A DNA stretch of 10,464 nt from Fimbriimonadales bacterium (GTDB taxonomy: Bacteria; Armatimonadota; Fimbriimonadia; Fimbriimonadales; Fimbriimonadaceae), in NCBI GenBank assembly GCA_026392145.1, contig JAPLCS010000231.1, positions 1-10,464 on the forward strand, written 5' to 3'. Below the pieces are notes generated by a model that saw only the letters and a program-made list of their open reading frames with translations, was not told the origin of the DNA and searched no databases. This document shows, piece after piece, positions 7,565 through 10,464 of this stretch. Positions within the stretch are counted from its first letter, which is position 1; every line of letters starts with the position of its first letter. A program made the translations under genes and the position numbers.

Positions 7565-8036
7565 TTATGCGCTTTGTACAGCATTGAACATTGAAAAACT
7601 TCTACCAAGATTCAATTCCGGTGCTCCTATGAGCAGGAGGATGGAAGATCAATTCAGCTCAACACTTTTAGACAAGAAGGAGGGCAAAATTGTTTGCCCT
7701 CCGATTATGCAAATTGGATTTGCACCTGATGAGAATGTCGATTTTGTGGAGATTGCTTATCACGCACTTGAGCGTGAAGGGTTTGAATCTCCGCAGCAAT
7801 TAATCGGTTCGCTACCAATTCCAAAACAGAAAAGACTTGTGATGCCACTTTTAGATTCAAGCATGCTGCCTCAGATAACGGCTTTGTCAGACAGAGAAAT
7901 TCTGCAAAAAGCCGTGATTCTTGGGCTATGTACCGCCACATTTTTTGACCCCAACCGACCCGTTCTATGGACCCATGCGAGTTTAACCAGAAGACTAACA
8001 ATCTTCAAAACAGGAGGAATTTATGCGCTGGACTGA
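7557..8036 (+). CDS. Protein of unknown function between MoxR ATPase and VWA protein
   Basis: This 159-residue protein belongs to no family I recognise. I chose TTG at 7557 because of the AAAGGT before it and the 8-base overlap with the ATPase stop; the frame is open further upstream but there it only shadows the ATPase. It appears soluble and of mixed charge, without membrane segments or a metal-binding cysteine cluster. It has no catalytic motif I can name. Its stop lies 14 bases inside the VWA gene. Its place between the ATPase and its presumed VWA partner suggests an adaptor or third subunit. An alternative is that it is the C-terminal part of the ATPase, joined by a second +1 shift near 7550, but the good start makes a separate gene more likely. 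Confidence 0.6.
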   Translation: MISYALCTALNIEKLLPRFNSGAPMSRRMEDQFSSTLLDKKEGKIVCPPIMQIGFAPDENVDFVEIAYHALEREGFESPQQLIGSLPIPKQKRLVMPLLDSSMLPQITALSDREILQKAVILGLCTATFFDPNRPVLWTHASLTRRLTIFKTGGIYALD

Positions 8037-9384
8037 AACAAGAATCACAAATGTTCTTACGGAACTCATTGATGATAATCCAATTGTAATTCGCCCGCTT
8101 CTGAAAGTAGTTACGCCACGATTTTCAACAGACATTAAGACTCTTGCTGTAACACTCATGGATCCACCGGAACTACTCATTAATCAAGAATTCATTGAAA
8201 AGCACTGCACGACAGATCTCCACCTGAAGGGAGCTCTTCTGCATGAGTTTCTACATGTAATCCTCGGACACACTATGAAATTCAATAGCATGACTAGAAC
8301 AACAAACATTGCCCTCGATGCAATAATCAACGCTATTATCTACCGCCTTGCAGGGGAGCCATATACCGTGCTTTTTTCCGAGTACTACAAGTCGGAACGT
8401 GGTATCGGTCAATTACTTCGTCCACAAACCACGGCGGATAAGAATAACGATTCTTGGCAGGGTTCGCAATACGGAAGGAACGTATTTATTCGAATGTGGG
8501 ATAACTTGTATAGAGGCCAACTTGTGTCTGACGATATTATAGAAATTGCATCTACACTAGGAAGACAAGGAGGGAAAAGTATCAGTTCAGACCGATTCCT
8601 CATTGGCAATCACAAATCTATCCGCACCAAGTCCAAAACTCGAAGTCAAGGGGTTGGAGAAACTATGTCGGAGGCTATCAATAAAACGATGCGCCAAATG
8701 AACGGTAGAGGCATTTGGCGAATGCCACTTAATCATGGTGTTGGTACCTCAGCATGCAAAGTTATTGTTCCAATCAAGAGCGAAAGTATGGAGCAGTGGG
8801 AATTTCAAACTTTGGTTGCTCTGAAGCGAGCGGTTATACCCAAATCAAACGGAGGACTCAAAGAGAATAGAACTCAATCATTCTCCCTACCAATCCTGAC
8901 CCCGAGGGACCGCAGAGCCTTCTTAAAGGCAAACTGGAGTCCCTTCATACCCTCAGCAGAAAACACCTTTACCGGCATGGAAAAAATTGGTTCCGCGAAT
9001 GTCTACCTCGATGTTAGCGGTTCCATGAATGACGAAATGCCTGTAATCCTTAGTATCCTAAATAAACTCCGATATGCAATCCAGCTGCCATTTTGGGCAT
9101 TCTCAGACGAAGTCAGTCCAGCAACAATCGTTGATGGGAAGCTTCAAACAAATTCTACGGGCGGCACATCTATGTCAAGTGTATTGAAACACATTGCCAA
9201 AGAGCGCCCTCTTTGTGCAGTGGTCATCACTGATGGTTACATTGAGAGAGTCTCCCAAGCACTACTTGAAAAGACGAAGGGGACTAAGATAACCGCTATT
9301 GTTACTCGCAAGGGTTCAACCTCTGAAATAGAACATGCTGGAATTCCTTGCATCCAATTAGGCTCATACCCTGGAGGGAACTAA
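8023..9384 (+). CDS. HExxH metallopeptidase-like plus VWA domain protein (DUF2201-like)
   Basis: This 453-residue protein combines two parts. Near the N-terminus is H74-E75-F-L-H78 followed by G82-H83 (HEFLHVILGH), the HExxHxxxGH pattern of zinc metallopeptidases. The C-terminal part is a von Willebrand factor A domain with a complete metal-ion-dependent adhesion site: D330-V-S332-G-S334, T382 in GGTS, and D404 in ITDG. This layout resembles the putative metallopeptidase/VWA-like family DUF2201, which typically occurs beside MoxR ATPases. The ATPase probably remodels this protein or loads its substrate. There is no signal peptide, so it is probably cytoplasmic. The ATG has AGGAGG at 8012-8017. 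The gene overlaps the preceding one by 14 bases. The middle region (about 190-310) is basic and has no recognised domain. Proteolytic activity is inferred from the motif only. Confidence 0.88.
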   Translation: MRWTETRITNVLTELIDDNPIVIRPLLKVVTPRFSTDIKTLAVTLMDPPELLINQEFIEKHCTTDLHLKGALLHEFLHVILGHTMKFNSMTRTTNIALDAIINAIIYRLAGEPYTVLFSEYYKSERGIGQLLRPQTTADKNNDSWQGSQYGRNVFIRMWDNLYRGQLVSDDIIEIASTLGRQGGKSISSDRFLIGNHKSIRTKSKTRSQGVGETMSEAINKTMRQMNGRGIWRMPLNHGVGTSACKVIVPIKSESMEQWEFQTLVALKRAVIPKSNGGLKENRTQSFSLPILTPRDRRAFLKANWSPFIPSAENTFTGMEKIGSANVYLDVSGSMNDEMPVILSILNKLRYAIQLPFWAFSDEVSPATIVDGKLQTNSTGGTSMSSVLKHIAKERPLCAVVITDGYIERVSQALLEKTKGTKITAIVTRKGSTSEIEHAGIPCIQLGSYPGGN

Positions 9385-9391
9385 ACATATT

Positions 9392-10384
9392 ATGATTAGG
9401 TATTCAGAAGTTGTCTTGCCAGGGCATCCTGACAAACTTTGCGATGCAATCGCCAACTCTATCATTGAGGCAGTAACAAGCATTGATCCAGTGGGATATG
9501 GCCATATTGAAGTTTCGGTGTGGGATTATCATATGTGGCTAACAGGAGGTGTGGTCATAGCTAAGCCACTTCCAAAGTCGTTCGAAGAGATTGCTAGAGA
9601 AACTGCTATTGCAATTGGTTATGACGCAAGCAATATTTTTGATGCGAACAAAATGGAAATTCGAAATACAGTGTGCACAGAAATTGGAGATGGTAGAAAG
9701 TACACGGGGTACGTTACCGACCAATGTATTTCGGTAGGTTGGGCGGGATATGATGACAAAGTTGATTTTCTTCCTCCAGAACACTTTCTTTGCCGACGAT
9801 TCGCAGCCGCGGTTACCGAATCATGCAAAAAAGGCCTGCTTAAAGGAAACGGACCCGACGGCAAGTTCTTGATCAGAATCCGTGAAGAAGGCAACGAGTG
9901 GCATCTGGAACATATCCTCACAACGATTCAACAAGCAGAATCAAGTTCACTCACTAATCTAACATTAAAAGTTTTCAAGACATTGGAAGAAGAATATCGA
10001 GAGATCCAAAGTAAAGACCCGCGTTGGAAAAGTAATTGGGATCAAGTCGAAGGCCTGGTTAATCCCAATGGTCCACTTGTGCATGGTGGACCACTTGGAG
10101 ACAATGGCCAAACGGGACGCAAACTTGTGATGGACTACTATGGACCCCGCATTCCGATAGGGGGTGGAGCTCTTTACGGTAAAGATCCCAGACATATTGA
10201 TCGATTCGCAAGCCGAAAAAACAGAGAAGCAGCGATTCACGCTGTCAAAACTGGAGCAAAGTCTTGCATGGTGACAACTTGCTATGCGCCAAATATTCCG
10301 GAGCCGGTTGATATTAGGTTTGATATGGAAGGAAGGGGCGAACGATTACCAAACATGCATTGGAATCATAACGCAAAAGACTAA
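9392..10384 (+). CDS. Divergent, C-terminally short S-adenosylmethionine synthetase (MetK-like)
   Basis: The 330-residue protein aligns by eye along most of MetK, which makes SAM from methionine and ATP. Conserved elements are GHPDK at 11-15 with the catalytic-type H12, PDGK at 155-158 (K158 matches the E. coli K165 position), GGPLGDNGQTGRK at 232-244 (R243 and K244), and GGGALYGKDP at 257-266 followed by D270. Departures are clear: the usual GAGDQG loop is VTDQC at 108-112, the usual STQH is TIQQ, E. coli K269 is matched by H268, and roughly 50 C-terminal residues are missing compared with the usual 380-400. It may be an active synthetase, an enzyme with altered substrate, or a SAM or nucleotide sensor. 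The gene is 7 bases after the VWA gene, with GGAGG at 9373-9377, somewhat far from the ATG. It is the last gene of the riboswitch operon, which fits control by SAM. Confidence 0.85.
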   Translation: MIRYSEVVLPGHPDKLCDAIANSIIEAVTSIDPVGYGHIEVSVWDYHMWLTGGVVIAKPLPKSFEEIARETAIAIGYDASNIFDANKMEIRNTVCTEIGDGRKYTGYVTDQCISVGWAGYDDKVDFLPPEHFLCRRFAAAVTESCKKGLLKGNGPDGKFLIRIREEGNEWHLEHILTTIQQAESSSLTNLTLKVFKTLEEEYREIQSKDPRWKSNWDQVEGLVNPNGPLVHGGPLGDNGQTGRKLVMDYYGPRIPIGGGALYGKDPRHIDRFASRKNREAAIHAVKTGAKSCMVTTCYAPNIPEPVDIRFDMEGRGERLPNMHWNHNAKD

Positions 10385-10396
10385 TTCAGGTCAGTT

Positions 10397-10432
10397 ACAG
10401 GTTTCCCTATCTCAAGGGGAACCTGTACTTTT
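10397..10432 (+). terminator. Intrinsic terminator of the SAM-riboswitch operon
   Basis: An 11-bp stem pairs 10397-10407 with 10416-10426 (one T-G pair, 8-base loop) and is followed by AC and TTTT (10429-10432). It lies 13 bases after the stop of the MetK-like gene, so it closes the operon. The last 32 bases of the window show nothing further. Confidence 0.82.
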
Positions 10433-10464
10433 AGAAGTTTCTTTCTGACACACTACTGTAGAAT

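Noticed and set aside
9619..9921. Minus-strand 100-codon frame opposite the MetK-like gene
   Set aside because: It lies fully within a gene with clear homology on the plus strand, overlaps another antisense frame, and shows no support for expression.

Overview
The window is a compact stretch of bacterial DNA with moderate to low GC. Every supportable gene reads on the plus strand, in two transcription blocks separated by about 370 bases of non-coding, highly structured DNA. No transposase, integrase, tRNA, rRNA or CRISPR array was found. The organism cannot be named. A SAM-I/SAM-IV-type riboswitch and a recombination nuclease pair in addB-addA order would fit a low-GC actinobacterium or a similar environmental bacterium, but that is inference.

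Block 1 (1-5794) is a DNA end-processing operon. The window opens inside an AddB-like protein that has a helicase-like region and a PD-(D/E)XK nuclease domain with four cysteines placed as in the AddB iron-sulfur cluster. Two bases later begins an AddA/RecB-like UvrD helicase-nuclease (1770-4877) with all main helicase motifs and a C-terminal nuclease. Eleven bases after that comes a very acidic protein of unknown function (4889-5794).

The intergenic region (5795-6168) holds a sigma70-like promoter, a SAM-clan riboswitch that starts almost exactly at the predicted transcription start, an intrinsic terminator, and a second structured leader that may encode a short peptide.

Block 2 (6169-10384) is the most unusual part. 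It contains a MoxR-like AAA+ ATPase that starts at TTG and is split by an apparent +1 frameshift at a CCC-T site, a 159-residue protein of unknown family, a protein with an HExxH metallopeptidase-like motif and a C-terminal VWA domain with complete MIDAS, and a divergent, shortened SAM synthetase (MetK-like) protein. A terminator hairpin follows directly. The genes overlap or nearly abut, so they are very probably one transcript. The riboswitch architecture predicts that this transcript is made when S-adenosylmethionine is scarce.

The combination of a MoxR ATPase, a VWA/HExxH protein and a MetK-like enzyme under a SAM riboswitch is not one I recognise as a described system, and it is the main candidate for novelty here. 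It could be a response to SAM depletion (metabolic, or caused by phage SAM-degrading enzymes), or a pathway whose product is SAM or a SAM-related nucleotide. The sequence does not decide between these.
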